Origin: CAZJRB01 sp964547995 | GTDB taxonomy: Bacteria > Planctomycetota > Planctomycetia > Pirellulales > Thermoguttaceae | Length of the DNA stretch: 64,000 nt | Direction of reading: 5' to 3' | Assembly: GCA_964547995.1 (NCBI GenBank) | Contig: CAZJRB010000017.1 | Span: 16,178 to 80,177 of the forward strand | Shown here: positions 1 to 7,822 of the stretch, in pieces | Position numbering within the stretch: the first letter of the stretch is position 1 | How the letters are laid out: each line of letters starts with the position of its first letter | Translations under genes and position numbers: made by a program | Notes under the pieces: generated by a model | What the model saw: only the letters and a program-made list of their open reading frames with translations | Database searches by the model: none | What the model was told of the DNA's origin: nothing

Positions 1-523
1 GGAGTTCCTCGCGCTCGCGCTGGAGTTGCTCGATACGCTCGATGATTTCGCGGTGTTCGCGGTCGCGTTCCTCGTCTTCGTCGCCTTCTTCTTCGTGTTC
101 CCGGTGCTCGAACTCTTCGATTTCGCGCCGGAGATGTTCGGCCTCGCGCTCGACTTCTTCGGCTTCTTCGTTTTCGCCCTCCTCACGGAGATCGCGGATG
201 TGTTCTTCAAGTTCACGGAGTTCGCGGTGGAGCCGTTCCAGTTCGCCGGCCTCTTCCTCTTCTTTATGCTCGGGTTCCTCGTCGTCGCCTTCGAGTTCCC
301 GGAGTCGTCGTTCGAGGTGTTCGATTTCGTCGCCCATTCGTTCGACGTCCTCGTCCCTTCCGTCCCGTTCGGCCTCTTCGATTTCTCGTTCGAGCTGCTC
401 GATTCGTTCGCCGATTTGGCGGCATTCGCGTTCGCGATCCTCGGGCCGTTGCGCCGCGGCGACTGCGGCCGCCAAGACAACGAAAACCGAGCAGAGAAAC
501 ACCGTCGTCAGTAATCGTCGCAT
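1..523 (-). CDS. Secreted Glu/Arg-rich coiled-coil protein, C-terminus outside window
   Basis: The reading frame runs on the minus strand from an ATG at 523 and leaves the window still open after 174 codons. A perfect AGGAGG lies at 531-536 with a 7-nt spacer, which fixes the start. Residues 1-24 form a signal peptide (basic start, long hydrophobic core, AAA-type cleavage site). Everything after it is built from Glu, Arg, Asp, Leu and Ile in a heptad-like pattern (for example RIEQLEREIEEAER), so it should be a long charged coiled coil outside the inner membrane. It lies just downstream of the sigma/anti-sigma pair and is probably in the same operon. I do not recognise a named family. Secreted Glu/Arg coiled coils next to ECF sigma factors are common in planctomycetes as far as I recall, but the job is unknown. 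Confidence 0.85.
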   Translation of the reverse strand, partial: MRRLLTTVFLCSVFVVLAAAVAAAQRPEDRERECRQIGERIEQLEREIEEAERDGRDEDVERMGDEIEHLERRLRELEGDDEEPEHKEEEEAGELERLHRELRELEEHIRDLREEGENEEAEEVEREAEHLRREIEEFEHREHEEEGDEDEERDREHREIIERIEQLQREREEL

Positions 524-573
524 CGTTACACCTCCTGAATGCGGGGATTGGGTAGTGTGTCGTGGATCATGGG

Positions 574-1152
574 TCAACTGCCGAAAGACGGTTCGAGATC
601 GGTCCGGGGACCGGGGCTCCACTTCGGAATCTCGGCGCCGGGCGCCGGTTGACGCGGCTTCAACTTGGGCAGAGCGTCGACGCCCCGGGCAACGACCATC
701 CGGCGGAGTTGGAGGTAGTCGCCCCGGGGCTTCTTCTTTCGCTTCGGCGTCCGGTCGATTTTTTCGGGCCGCGCCGGAGTCTCGTCGCCCACGGTGGCGT
801 CTTTGGCCAACTGCGGTTTCTCATGCCCGGCGGCGACGGGGGCTTGCTCCGGCTGCACGATTGGCGGTGCTTCTGCTTCTGCGGGCGGTTTCGCCGGAAT
901 GTAGACGGTCTTTTCAACGACCCGCGGGCCGCGGGTCAAAAGCATCCCGGCCAGCGTGACGGCCAGCAAGACCGACGCCGCCGTGGCGGACGGCCAGAGC
1001 CACGCCGAGTGCCGGCGCGGCGACTGCGCGCCGACCGCCTGACCGGCCAGGTACATCAACCGATCGCGGTCGATGGCAGATGCGGCCGGCGAGAGCGACG
1101 CCAAGGCCGCTTCGAATGCCGGGAGCCCTTTGTTCATTTTCTTCTGGGACAT
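574..1152 (-). CDS. Single-pass membrane protein, probable anti-sigma factor partner
   Basis: This 192-residue protein has a cytoplasmic N-terminus of about 50 residues, one membrane segment at about residues 51-73, and a Pro/Ala-rich outer part with a basic stretch (TPKRKKKPRG) near residue 135. Its start overlaps the end of the ECF sigma gene by 19 nt, a spacing typical of translationally coupled sigma/anti-sigma pairs. No zinc-finger anti-sigma motif (HxxxCxxC) is visible, so the role is inferred from position and topology only. A second in-frame ATG at 1137 is an alternative start. It could instead be a hypothetical membrane protein that merely shares the operon. Confidence 0.7.
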   Translation of the reverse strand: MSQKKMNKGLPAFEAALASLSPAASAIDRDRLMYLAGQAVGAQSPRRHSAWLWPSATAASVLLAVTLAGMLLTRGPRVVEKTVYIPAKPPAEAEAPPIVQPEQAPVAAGHEKPQLAKDATVGDETPARPEKIDRTPKRKKKPRGDYLQLRRMVVARGVDALPKLKPRQPAPGAEIPKWSPGPRTDLEPSFGS

Positions 1153-1724
1153 GATACACCCATTTTCTGTCTAAGCCGCGATAGTGCCGCTTCGTAGCGG
1201 CGGTGGGCCGTGCTGTCGGACGTGCTAATCAACCGGCCGATTTGCTGAAACGAAAGCCCGCCCCAAACGCGGGCGACGATCACCTCGCGGTCGGCCGGGG
1301 GCAACGTCTCCAGGACGTCGGTTACCGCCCCGGCGTCGATCGCGTCGTCGGCCGATCGGGTAAACCAATCCGGCCGCTGCCCGGCAACCGTCGCTTCGCG
1401 CCGCTTCCTCCGCCGGGCGGACCGCGCGGCACTGATTGCCTTGTTGCGAACCACCCGGTAGAGCCACGCAACCGGGTCGTCCGGCCGCCGGCGCTGGCCG
1501 GCCAGCCGGATCAGCGACTCCTGAACGACGTCTTCCGCCGAGCCGCACAGTTGCCGGGCGTACAATTCCAACGCAGCGGCGTGATGATCCAACACCCACC
1601 GTAACAACTCCGGCCCAACGGGCTCGGAAGCCGCCAAGCCGTTCGGGTTGTGGTCGTTTCCGTTCACCGTGAACCGTCGTTGTTTCCAGTCGCCGTAAGG
1701 AAGACGCCGCCGCGAGGGATTCAT
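1134..1724 (-). CDS. ECF-type RNA polymerase sigma factor
   Basis: Residues 50-110 match sigma region 2 (QLCGSAEDVVQESLIRLA, then VAWLYRVVRNKAISAAR) and residues 136-187 match region 4, the -35-binding helix-turn-helix (LPPADREVIVARVWGGLSFQQIG, shortened here). At 196 residues it has the usual ECF length. It would direct RNA polymerase to a small regulon, held in check by the membrane protein encoded immediately downstream. The first 30 residues are not conserved in the family, and a GTG at 1667 is an alternative start. It is divergent from the small gene at 1901, so its promoter should lie in 1725-1900. The signal it responds to cannot be read from the sequence. Confidence 0.88.
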   Translation of the reverse strand: MNPSRRRLPYGDWKQRRFTVNGNDHNPNGLAASEPVGPELLRWVLDHHAAALELYARQLCGSAEDVVQESLIRLAGQRRRPDDPVAWLYRVVRNKAISAARSARRRKRREATVAGQRPDWFTRSADDAIDAGAVTDVLETLPPADREVIVARVWGGLSFQQIGRLISTSDSTAHRRYEAALSRLRQKMGVSCPRRK

Positions 1725-1900
1725 CCCGCAAGAATCCAGAAGAGCAAAACCTTCAACGTTGTCTCGATGGAGTCAACGCAGACAACACCGCCCCCTGGCG
1801 GGGGAAATGGTATTGTGGTATTGTACTACCGGAGCGCTAAGTCTGCAAACATGCAAAGCCGCAGTCGCGTTTGCCTCAGGCCGACATAAGAGTGACCAAC

Positions 1901-2098
1901 ATGGTTAGCAGGAATCAAATACCGGACATGGCTATCTGCCACAAATGTGGAAACCCGATGCGGGTGATCGATCTTGATGTTCGGGGCTCAGATGACTCCT
2001 TCGTGATCGAATGCTGTGGTTTTCAACTGACTGTCGAAGATGAAGAGGCATCACGCCAGTTGCGAGACTTGCTTCTGGAGTACCACGGCATCGCATAA
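1901..2098 (+). CDS. Small Cys-containing protein (putative zinc knuckle)
   Basis: A 65-residue acidic protein with a CHKCGNP motif (Cys13, Cys16) and a Cys38-Cys39 pair, which together could bind one zinc ion. The ATG at 1901 is preferred over an upstream TTG (1871) and GTG (1892) in the same frame. The stop codon directly abuts the ATG of the LarA-like gene (TAA at 2096-2098, ATG at 2099), so the two are very likely translated from one mRNA. I do not recognise a family, and no function is proposed. Its linkage suggests it is co-expressed with, and may assist, the downstream enzyme. Confidence 0.6.
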   Translation: MVSRNQIPDMAICHKCGNPMRVIDLDVRGSDDSFVIECCGFQLTVEDEEASRQLRDLLLEYHGIA

Positions 2099-3394
2099 AT
2101 GAAGAACAGGACTACGCCCACCATGACCACTTACCATGCCGAAGGCTCCCCTGCGACCGAACTGAGCGACGGGCAACTGCGCGAAGCCCTTTTTGGCACG
2201 CTCAGAGGGCTCGGCGACCGGCGGCGGGTTTTGGCCTTGCCACCCGACTTCACGCGGTTCAACAGCCGCGGCGGGCAGCTTACCTGCATGGTCTACGAGT
2301 TCTTCGGCGAGAAGCTGACCGACGTGATGCCTGCCCTGGGGACCCACGTGCCGATGACCGACTGGCAACTCGAGAAAATGTTTCCCGGGGTGCCCAAGTC
2401 GCTGTTTCGCGAGCATCGTTGGCGCGAAGATGTGGTCACTGTCGGCGAAGTGCCCGGCGAGTTCGTTGCCGAGGTTACCGAGGGCATCTGCAACAAACCG
2501 TGGCCGGCCCAGATCAACAAGCTCGTCTGGCAGGGCGGACACGACCTGATCCTCTCGATCGGCCAGGTCGTTCCCCATGAAGTCGTCGGCATGGCCAACT
2601 ACAACAAAAACATCTTCGTCGGCGCCGGCGGCGCGGAGGGGATCAACGAGAGCCACTTCATCGGGGCGGCTTACGGCATGGAACGCATGATGGGCCACGC
2701 CGATACGCCGCTGCGAAAAATCCTTAACTACGCCCAGGACAAGTTCTGCTCCCACCTTCCGCTGCTCTGGGTGCTGACGGTCATCGGTCTCGACGACCAC
2801 GGCCGGCCGGTCACGCGCGGGCTGTTCATCGGCGACGACTCGGATTGCTTCTACCAGGCCGCCGAGTTGTCGATCCGCGTGAACTTCACCGTGCTGGCCG
2901 AAGAGTTGCACAAAGTCGTCGTCTACCTCGATCCGGAAGAGTTCCACAGCACGTGGCTGGGCAACAAGGCGATTTACCGCACCCGCATGGCCATGGCCGA
3001 CCGTGGCGAATTGATCGTCCTGGCGCCGGCCGTAGAAACCTTCGGCGAGGACCCGGAGATCGACCGGCTGATCCGCAAGTACGGCTACCGCACGACGCCG
3101 GAGGTGATGGCCTTCATGCGGGACAACGAAGACCTGCGCGGCAATCTCTCGGCCGCCGCCCACCTGATCCACGGCTCGCCGGAAGGCCGCTTCCGGGTGA
3201 CGTACTGTCCCGGCCACCTCACGCGCGAGGAAATCAAGTCGGTCGGCTACGGCTACGGAGAGTTGGAAACGATGCTCCAGCGTTACAACCCCGACCAACT
3301 CACCGACGGCGTCAACACAATGCCCAACGGCGAACAGATCTACTTCATCCGCAACCCGGCCCTGGGCCTCTGGGCCCACGAAGGCCGGCTATAA
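2099..3394 (+). CDS. LarA-family (DUF2088) nickel-pincer racemase/epimerase-like enzyme
   Basis: The 431-residue length and motifs match the lactate racemase LarA superfamily, which isomerises 2-hydroxy acids with a nickel pincer nucleotide covalently held by a lysine. Visible are DFTR at 50-53, GTH at 81-83, His160, Lys170 (NYNKN) and His186. The spacings His160-Lys170 (10) and Lys170-His186 (16) equal those between His174, Lys184 and His200 of the Lactobacillus enzyme, so the catalytic and cofactor-anchoring residues are all present. The substrate is probably not lactate, because the family is broad. The cofactor-synthesis genes larB, larC and larE are not in this window. A start at MTTYHAEG (codon 9) is possible. 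The gene directly follows a small Cys protein. Confidence 0.85.
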   Translation: MKNRTTPTMTTYHAEGSPATELSDGQLREALFGTLRGLGDRRRVLALPPDFTRFNSRGGQLTCMVYEFFGEKLTDVMPALGTHVPMTDWQLEKMFPGVPKSLFREHRWREDVVTVGEVPGEFVAEVTEGICNKPWPAQINKLVWQGGHDLILSIGQVVPHEVVGMANYNKNIFVGAGGAEGINESHFIGAAYGMERMMGHADTPLRKILNYAQDKFCSHLPLLWVLTVIGLDDHGRPVTRGLFIGDDSDCFYQAAELSIRVNFTVLAEELHKVVVYLDPEEFHSTWLGNKAIYRTRMAMADRGELIVLAPAVETFGEDPEIDRLIRKYGYRTTPEVMAFMRDNEDLRGNLSAAAHLIHGSPEGRFRVTYCPGHLTREEIKSVGYGYGELETMLQRYNPDQLTDGVNTMPNGEQIYFIRNPALGLWAHEGRL

Positions 3395-3445
3395 CTCGAC
3401 GTTACCTGAAGCGGACAGCAATGCTGGCTCTAGTCCTCGATGCCC

Positions 3446-3667
3446 TCACCATTCATCGATAACCGACCTGCCGTTGAGATACAGTGTTTTGAGCATCCAT
3501 CCCTTGAGATGTTCCAACCCGGCGTCGGTGACTTGGTCGCCCCCGAGGTGCAGGCATTCGAGGTTCGTTAGGCCCTTGAGATGTTCCAGGTCGGAATCCG
3601 TGACTTGGAAGCTCTCAGCCGAGACCGTGCGGATGAGGAAGTCGATATGGACCACGCCGGGTGCCAC
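3446..3667 (-). pseudogene. Remnant of a TDAGLEHL-type leucine-rich-repeat protein
   Basis: The minus-strand frame encodes two and a half leucine-rich repeats (VTDSDLEHLKGLTNLECLHL, then VTDAGLEHLKG) and a short tail, but no signal peptide, lipobox or N-terminal domain. The same repeat type makes up the C-terminal half of the lipoprotein at 59791-61491. The first usable start, a GTG, sits inside a palindrome (GGGTGCCAC/GTGGCACCC, 3660-3678). I read this as the 3' end of a larger gene cut off by rearrangement or repeat insertion. It could still be a short expressed protein. Confidence 0.55.
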
Positions 3668-3743
3668 TGTGGCACCCGTGGGAGCAGGGGAGACTATCCA
3701 CTATCCACCATCCACTTCATTCGCCATTCTTCATTCGCTATTC
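3660..3743. repeat. Palindrome plus short tandem repeats in intergenic DNA
   Basis: A near-perfect palindrome, GGGTGCCAC-T-GTGGCACCC, is followed by three TATCCAC-like units (3695-3715) and by two 14-bp units (3716-3729 and 3730-3743, TTCATTCGCCATTC, one mismatch). No gene is visible here. The TATCCAC stretch read on the minus strand (GTGGATA repeats) resembles the purine-rich sequence after the stop codon of the gene ending at 42610. Confidence 0.6.
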
Positions 3744-3800
3744 CCGCCCCCCGCCAGCGGAAAAATATCGGGAAAATGGCTCGTTGGCTCAAAAGTGGCC

Positions 3801-3829
3801 TTGACACTCGGCCGCAAATAGAGTATACT
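3801..3829 (+). promoter_or_regulatory. Near-consensus sigma70 promoter without an obvious gene
   Basis: TTGACA at 3801-3806 and TATACT at 3824-3829 are separated by exactly 17 bp. Transcription would start near 3836 and run rightwards, but no plausible plus-strand gene follows before the minus-strand gene ending at 4112. The product may be a short RNA, or this may be the promoter of a lost gene. Confidence 0.55.
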
Positions 3830-4111
3830 ATTGTTCATTATCTCGGTATCCACAAGAGCCGGCCAGGTAACCACGCTCTGGCGAGCGTAGCTACGGATTT
3901 TCAGACAGGGCGTCCTGAGATTCTCCGCTCTCGACTGCGGAAAGTTCCACCCGTCGATGCGCGGCCGGTTGCCCAGTTTAACAGGGGAATCGTCGACGCA
4001 AGTCGTTGTATTGTAGCAACTTGCGTCGCGCGGGATGCGCGGCGCCGGGGCAAGGGCGGCAACAAATGAGTCCAAAGGGGTCACGCCCGAAAGGAGGGTG
4101 GCTCGCGCCGT
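3830..4111. other. Intergenic region with repeat remnant and a hairpin
   Basis: No gene is recognised. At 3866-3896 lies a degraded copy of the palindromic repeat whose core is found at 30485-30540 (ACCACGCTCTGGCGAGCGTAG). At 3994-4028 a perfect 10-bp stem (CGACGCAAGT and ACTTGCGTCG) encloses a 15-nt loop. Neither side of the stem is followed by a T-run, so it is not a classical terminator. With the promoter at 3801 it could belong to a short RNA, which is an inference. Confidence 0.45.
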
Positions 4112-5116
4112 CTAATACGTTACGCCGCCGCGGACCATGACGGTCCCGTTCGGGTTGAAGTCGGGGGTCGCGCTTTGGTATTGAACCTCCCGGCCGAAGA
4201 TGTAAGCGATCTCCAGCCGCGTATCGAGGCCGCCGGTTACCTTGCGTTCCACCCCAAGGATGATCCGCCAATCGCGATAGTTGAACACGTCGTCGCTCCC
4301 GTCGGCGCGGCGGATTGCCCAGGTCTCGCCGCCGAACTCGCCGGCCAGGTAACTCCAGTATTCGACAACGTCGTAACCGGAGAGCCGCGTGGCGATTCGG
4401 GGTCTGGGAAAGAGGGCCTCGACCTTGATCGCGTCGTTGGGGGTCCAAATCAGACCGCCGATCGGAATCACGTCGATGTCCAGGCGGTTGATATACGCCG
4501 CCCCGAGCACAATTTTCCATCTCGGCCCGTAAGTCCACATGGCGGCCGCGTGCCCGGTCAGGCGGAAGGCCTCGTCGCTGCTCTGCTCGAAATCGCTATA
4601 GACGCCCGGCGTGATCGCCAAATCGATTCCGAGCCACGGTGAGACTTGGTTGAGCCAGCGGAACTGCATGTAGGCGTCGTAGACCCTCGGCGGCAAGTCG
4701 GGCGTCTGCGGGCCGTCGATATAGCGGACGGCAAAGCCCGGCGTGACCACGAGCGGAGATTTCCGCGTCGGGCAGGGAAACCCGAAGACCGCTTTCAGAC
4801 TGATTTCATCTCCGCCGAGGCCCTTGGCGCCGCCGCCCCGGGCGAGGTACGCACCGTCGAAAATGAGCTTTTGGAAGATGCCGTTTCGGGCCCCCGGCGG
4901 TAGGTCCGGCTCTTGCTGCAATTCCATCAGCGCCGGCCCCTCTTCGCCCGGCAACGGCAGGATGTCGGACGAGGAATCGGGGCGCGCAGCCAGCCGGGCG
5001 GGGTAAGCCTCCGGCTCCATCGCCGGAAGCCGGGTCACCTGTCCCGGCGACGGCGACGCAAGAAAACACCATGCGATGATTCCAACGGCGAGGAAAAGTC
5101 GGCAGTCGTGCATCAT
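4112..5116 (-). CDS. Putative outer-membrane beta-barrel protein
   Basis: A 334-residue protein with a signal peptide (residues 1-26, cleavage after SPGQ-like residues). After residue 85 come alternating hydrophobic and aromatic strands ending in the aromatic terminus GGVTY, as expected of an outer-membrane barrel. It is clearly paralogous to the next upstream gene (5164-6270). Both contain TPGFA, DLPPRxYDAY, a TG(V/I)YSDF motif, a GG(L/I)IWTPND motif and an identical RGGLTY/RGGVTY-type end. The pair probably arose by tandem duplication and may be co-transcribed. The family resembles DUF6268 outer-membrane proteins as I remember them, but I cannot confirm that. The function is unknown. Confidence 0.72.
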   Translation of the reverse strand: MMHDCRLFLAVGIIAWCFLASPSPGQVTRLPAMEPEAYPARLAARPDSSSDILPLPGEEGPALMELQQEPDLPPGARNGIFQKLIFDGAYLARGGGAKGLGGDEISLKAVFGFPCPTRKSPLVVTPGFAVRYIDGPQTPDLPPRVYDAYMQFRWLNQVSPWLGIDLAITPGVYSDFEQSSDEAFRLTGHAAAMWTYGPRWKIVLGAAYINRLDIDVIPIGGLIWTPNDAIKVEALFPRPRIATRLSGYDVVEYWSYLAGEFGGETWAIRRADGSDDVFNYRDWRIILGVERKVTGGLDTRLEIAYIFGREVQYQSATPDFNPNGTVMVRGGVTY

Positions 5117-5163
5117 CGGGAGTTTTCGCGGCGGTTTCCGGGCGGATCAGCGGCGGGAACGGG

Positions 5164-6270
5164 CTAGTACGTCAAACCACCCCGCGCGAATATCATGGGG
5201 TTGGGCCGAAACGTGATTCCCTGCATGCGGGAGAAGACCTCGCGTTCGAACGAGATCCCTACCTCGAAGAGTCCGTCGAACAGCCGGGTGTTGTCCCACT
5301 CCAGCCCCAGCGCGGCTCGAAAGTCGTTGTAATCGACCGAGTCCATGAACGTGGTGACAAAAGGGGGAGAAGGCGGACGTTTCACGCTCCACTTGCCGCC
5401 GCCGTATTCCCCCCGCACGTAGAGCCACCACTCGGTATTCCCGTAGTTGGCCAGCCGTCGGGCCAGCTTCGGGTTGGGAAAGAGGATATCCAGTCTTGTC
5501 ATGTCGTTCGGCGTCCAGATAATCCCACCGGCCGGAAGGAGCTTGATCTTGTTCCGGTCGAGATACCACACACCCGCCTTGATCTTGATGGTGGGCGAGA
5601 ACGTGAGCACCGCCATTCCCTTACCCATGTAGCGCATGCTCTGCGCCGTTATCCGTTGAAAGTCGGAGTAGATACCGGTCCGAAACGATACCTCGCCGCC
5701 GAACCACGGAGTGATCTGCGGATTCCAGGCCGCATCGAGATACGCGTCGTAGGCCCTCGGCGGCAGGTCGAACGGCGATGGCGGGCCGGCCCAAAGGTGC
5801 ATCGCAAAACCCGGCGTGATCAAAAGCGGCGTGAATGTGTTGCGAAAAAGCGGAATCGCAACCGTCGCGTTCATTTCCATGTCCTGAACGCCGAACTCCT
5901 CCATCCCGCGGCCGGGAATCCAGAGGTAGTCGAGCCGGACCGCCTGGATCACCTTCTGCATGTGCGCCAGCGAACTGGGAAAATTGGGACCGCCGTATTG
6001 AAAAGCCGGGTCCTGCGACAGCAACGGTTGAGGTACGTTCGGCGCCGCATACGGGTCCCACTTCGCTGGCGGCGGTTGGATCGTCCCGTCGAAGGTGGCC
6101 GTTGGCCCCGGGCCTACCGTCGTCGGACCGGGGGTCGGCGTCAAGGGCGCGGCCGAGGTCGACTCCGATTGTACCGGCGTCGGAAATCGTACCTTTTGCC
6201 CGAAGACAGGGACATTGACAAGCACCATGAGTGCAGCCGTCAGACCACACAATACTCTCGTGGTTTTCAC
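5164..6270 (-). CDS. Putative outer-membrane beta-barrel protein, paralogue of neighbour
   Basis: I place the start at the GTG at 6268-6270 because it gives a clean signal peptide (MKTTRVLCGLTAALMVLVNV, cleaved after FGQ) and the preceding residues in the longer frame are not signal-like. The mature part begins with a Pro/Thr/Gly-rich linker, followed by a barrel-like domain sharing TPGFA, DLPPRAYDAY, TGIYSDF and GGIIWTPND with the gene at 4112-5116. The C-terminus ends RGGLTY, an aromatic terminus expected for barrel assembly. The mature length is about 345 residues. Adjacent paralogues in the same orientation suggest a duplicated envelope function. I do not know a substrate. Confidence 0.72.
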   Translation of the reverse strand: MKTTRVLCGLTAALMVLVNVPVFGQKVRFPTPVQSESTSAAPLTPTPGPTTVGPGPTATFDGTIQPPPAKWDPYAAPNVPQPLLSQDPAFQYGGPNFPSSLAHMQKVIQAVRLDYLWIPGRGMEEFGVQDMEMNATVAIPLFRNTFTPLLITPGFAMHLWAGPPSPFDLPPRAYDAYLDAAWNPQITPWFGGEVSFRTGIYSDFQRITAQSMRYMGKGMAVLTFSPTIKIKAGVWYLDRNKIKLLPAGGIIWTPNDMTRLDILFPNPKLARRLANYGNTEWWLYVRGEYGGGKWSVKRPPSPPFVTTFMDSVDYNDFRAALGLEWDNTRLFDGLFEVGISFEREVFSRMQGITFRPNPMIFARGGLTY

Positions 6271-6501
6271 GACAGATTCCCTAACAGAAAAGATTTTCGA
6301 GATGGGATTGGCAGAAAAGCCTCTTGGAGGACCCCTCAATATCAAGGAATTTGAGTTGGGTCAAGGCCGCTTCTGCAATTCGCCGGATGGCGACCGGTTT
6401 CGCCGCTTGTATTTCTTCGCCCACGCGATAGGATAGAGTCGCAGAGCCGGTAAGTCTTTCTGTATTGTGCAACCATCCCATTTTACCGTTCCCTCAATGA
6501 C

Positions 6502-7275
6502 ATGAGTTCGGCGAACCTTGATATCACTCATGTCTTGAAGCGGACCTTTGTCGCCCAGGCGGAATACCATTCCACCCTGGGCTCGACGAACGACCGGGCG
6601 GGGGAATTGGCCGCCCAAAACCCCGACGAATTGCCGATTCTGATTCTGGCCGACCGGCAGACCGCAGGCCGCGGCCGGGGGGCCAACCGCTGGTGGACCG
6701 GGCCCGGAAGTCTCACCATGAGCCTGCTCTTGAAGCCCGATTGGGAGACGGCTGCCGAGAACCCCTCGCCGCTTTTCGCATTGGCGGCCGCGGTGGCCGT
6801 CGTCGAAACCGTTGCCCCATTGCTCCCTCCACACGCAGTCGGCATCCATTGGCCGAACGACGTGATCGCAGCCGGGCGAAAACTCGGCGGCATCCTCGTC
6901 GAGATCCTGCCAAACCGCTACCATGTCGTCGGCATCGGCCTGAATACCAACAACCTCATGGCCGACGCCCCCCGGGAATTGCGGTCGACGGCCATCACGA
7001 TGCGGGAACTGAGTGGCAGCGCCCACGACCAAACGTCCATTCTCATCACCTTGCTGGATCATCTGGAAAGCTGCTTCGCCGAGTTGGCGACGGCACCCGG
7101 CGCCGTGGCCACCCGCGCCGACCGGCTCTGCCTGCAACGGGGCGCCGTGTTGACCCTCCGCCAGGGCCCCGATACAGTCACCGGCCGTTGTCTGGGCATC
7201 ACCCCCGACGGCGCACTGGTCCTGGAATCCCCGCACGGACCACAGAGCTACTATTCCGGGACCGTTCAGCAGTAG
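6502..7275 (+). CDS. birA: Biotin--[acetyl-CoA-carboxylase] ligase
   Basis: The protein activates biotin with ATP and attaches it to the biotin carboxyl carrier protein. The biotin/ATP-binding motif GRGRG is at 56-60 (RQTAGRGRGANRWW), with WPNDV at 117-121 and the KLGGILVE motif at 127-134, whose lysine is important in the family. There is no N-terminal helix-turn-helix, so this is the monofunctional form and not a repressor of biotin synthesis. The C-terminal 50 residues form the usual SH3-like domain (LTLRQGPDTVTGRCLGITPDGAL). It stands alone between divergent or differently regulated genes. The length of 257 residues is normal for the class. Confidence 0.93.
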   Translation: MSSANLDITHVLKRTFVAQAEYHSTLGSTNDRAGELAAQNPDELPILILADRQTAGRGRGANRWWTGPGSLTMSLLLKPDWETAAENPSPLFALAAAVAVVETVAPLLPPHAVGIHWPNDVIAAGRKLGGILVEILPNRYHVVGIGLNTNNLMADAPRELRSTAITMRELSGSAHDQTSILITLLDHLESCFAELATAPGAVATRADRLCLQRGAVLTLRQGPDTVTGRCLGITPDGALVLESPHGPQSYYSGTVQQ

Positions 7276-7289
7276 CGCGGCCCGGCTTC

Positions 7290-7318
7290 TTTCATCGTAC
7301 CGAACCTGTCAGTATAAT
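7290..7318 (+). promoter_or_regulatory. Promoter with perfect -10 box upstream of zinc-ribbon membrane gene
   Basis: TATAAT at 7313-7318 is preceded by a 17-bp spacer and a weak -35 (TTTCAT, 7290-7295). The predicted start near 7325 leaves a 5' leader of about 20 nt with a GGGAG ribosome-binding site before the ATG at 7346. Confidence 0.5.
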
Positions 7319-7345
7319 GGACCGCACAACCCGGGAGCAATCACG

Positions 7346-7744
7346 ATGCCGATTCCATTTACCTGCCCTTATTGCGGTCATCAGACGAACATAGACGAAT
7401 ACTACGCAGGCCAGACCGGCCCGTGTGCCCGGTGCGAAAAGATGGTGACGATTCCGGGGTACAGACCGGCCGGGAGCGTTCCGCCGTTGGAGGACAACCC
7501 GGCGATAAGGATGTTGATTCCGATAGGCCGTTCACCGCTTGCCATCGCGGCCGGCTACGCGGGGCTTTTCGCAATGGCCTGCTTTCCCGCTCCCATCGCC
7601 CTGGTCCTGGGAATCCTGGCCATCCGCGACATCAAGGCCCATCCGGAGAAACACGGGATGGGCCGGGCGGTCTTCGGCCTCGTGATGGGGATCCTCTTCA
7701 CTCTGCCGCTGATCGTTGTCCTGCTCGCGGCCGTCTTCGACTAA
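7346..7744 (+). CDS. Zinc-ribbon plus DUF4190-like small membrane protein
   Basis: The 132-residue protein has an N-terminal zinc ribbon (Cys7, Cys10, Cys27, Cys30 in FTCPYCGHQ and PCARCEKM). A short linker leads to two hydrophobic hairpin segments (about 66-92 and 108-130) with the pattern LVLGILAIRDIKAHPEKHGMGRAVFGLVMG, shortened in type to DUF4190 domains. This zinc-ribbon-plus-DUF4190 layout is frequent among planctomycete hypothetical proteins. It should sit in the inner membrane with the ribbon in the cytoplasm. No enzymatic function is known. It has its own promoter, and its stop is 2 nt before a short palindrome that may end the transcript. Confidence 0.75.
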   Translation: MPIPFTCPYCGHQTNIDEYYAGQTGPCARCEKMVTIPGYRPAGSVPPLEDNPAIRMLIPIGRSPLAIAAGYAGLFAMACFPAPIALVLGILAIRDIKAHPEKHGMGRAVFGLVMGILFTLPLIVVLLAAVFD

Positions 7745-7745
7745 T

Positions 7746-7786
7746 AGTGCTCTGTCAAGTCTCAAGTCTTAATTTTGACAAAGCAC
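7746..7786. repeat. Short palindrome between convergent genes (repeat family E ends)
   Basis: The ends AGTGCTCTGTCA and TGACAAAGCACC form an imperfect inverted repeat. The same ends bound the 107-bp palindrome at 30461-30567, so this looks like a compact or internally deleted copy. It lies between convergent genes and could act as a hairpin at both 3' ends. Confidence 0.55.
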
Positions 7787-7822
7787 CAGGCTCGCCGGTT
7801 TCCCGGGGATGTCGTCAACCGG

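Noticed and set aside
26..959. Phe-rich and Ser/Arg-rich open frames on the plus strand at the left end
   Set aside because: They are opposite-strand shadows of the Glu/Arg coiled-coil gene (1-523), which has the ribosome-binding site and signal peptide; complementary codons of Glu/Arg give Ser/Phe/Arg strings.
2051..3379. 442-codon open frame antisense to the LarA-like gene
   Set aside because: Low-complexity Val/Asp/Gly/His composition typical of the antisense of a GC-rich gene; the plus-strand protein has full active-site motifs.
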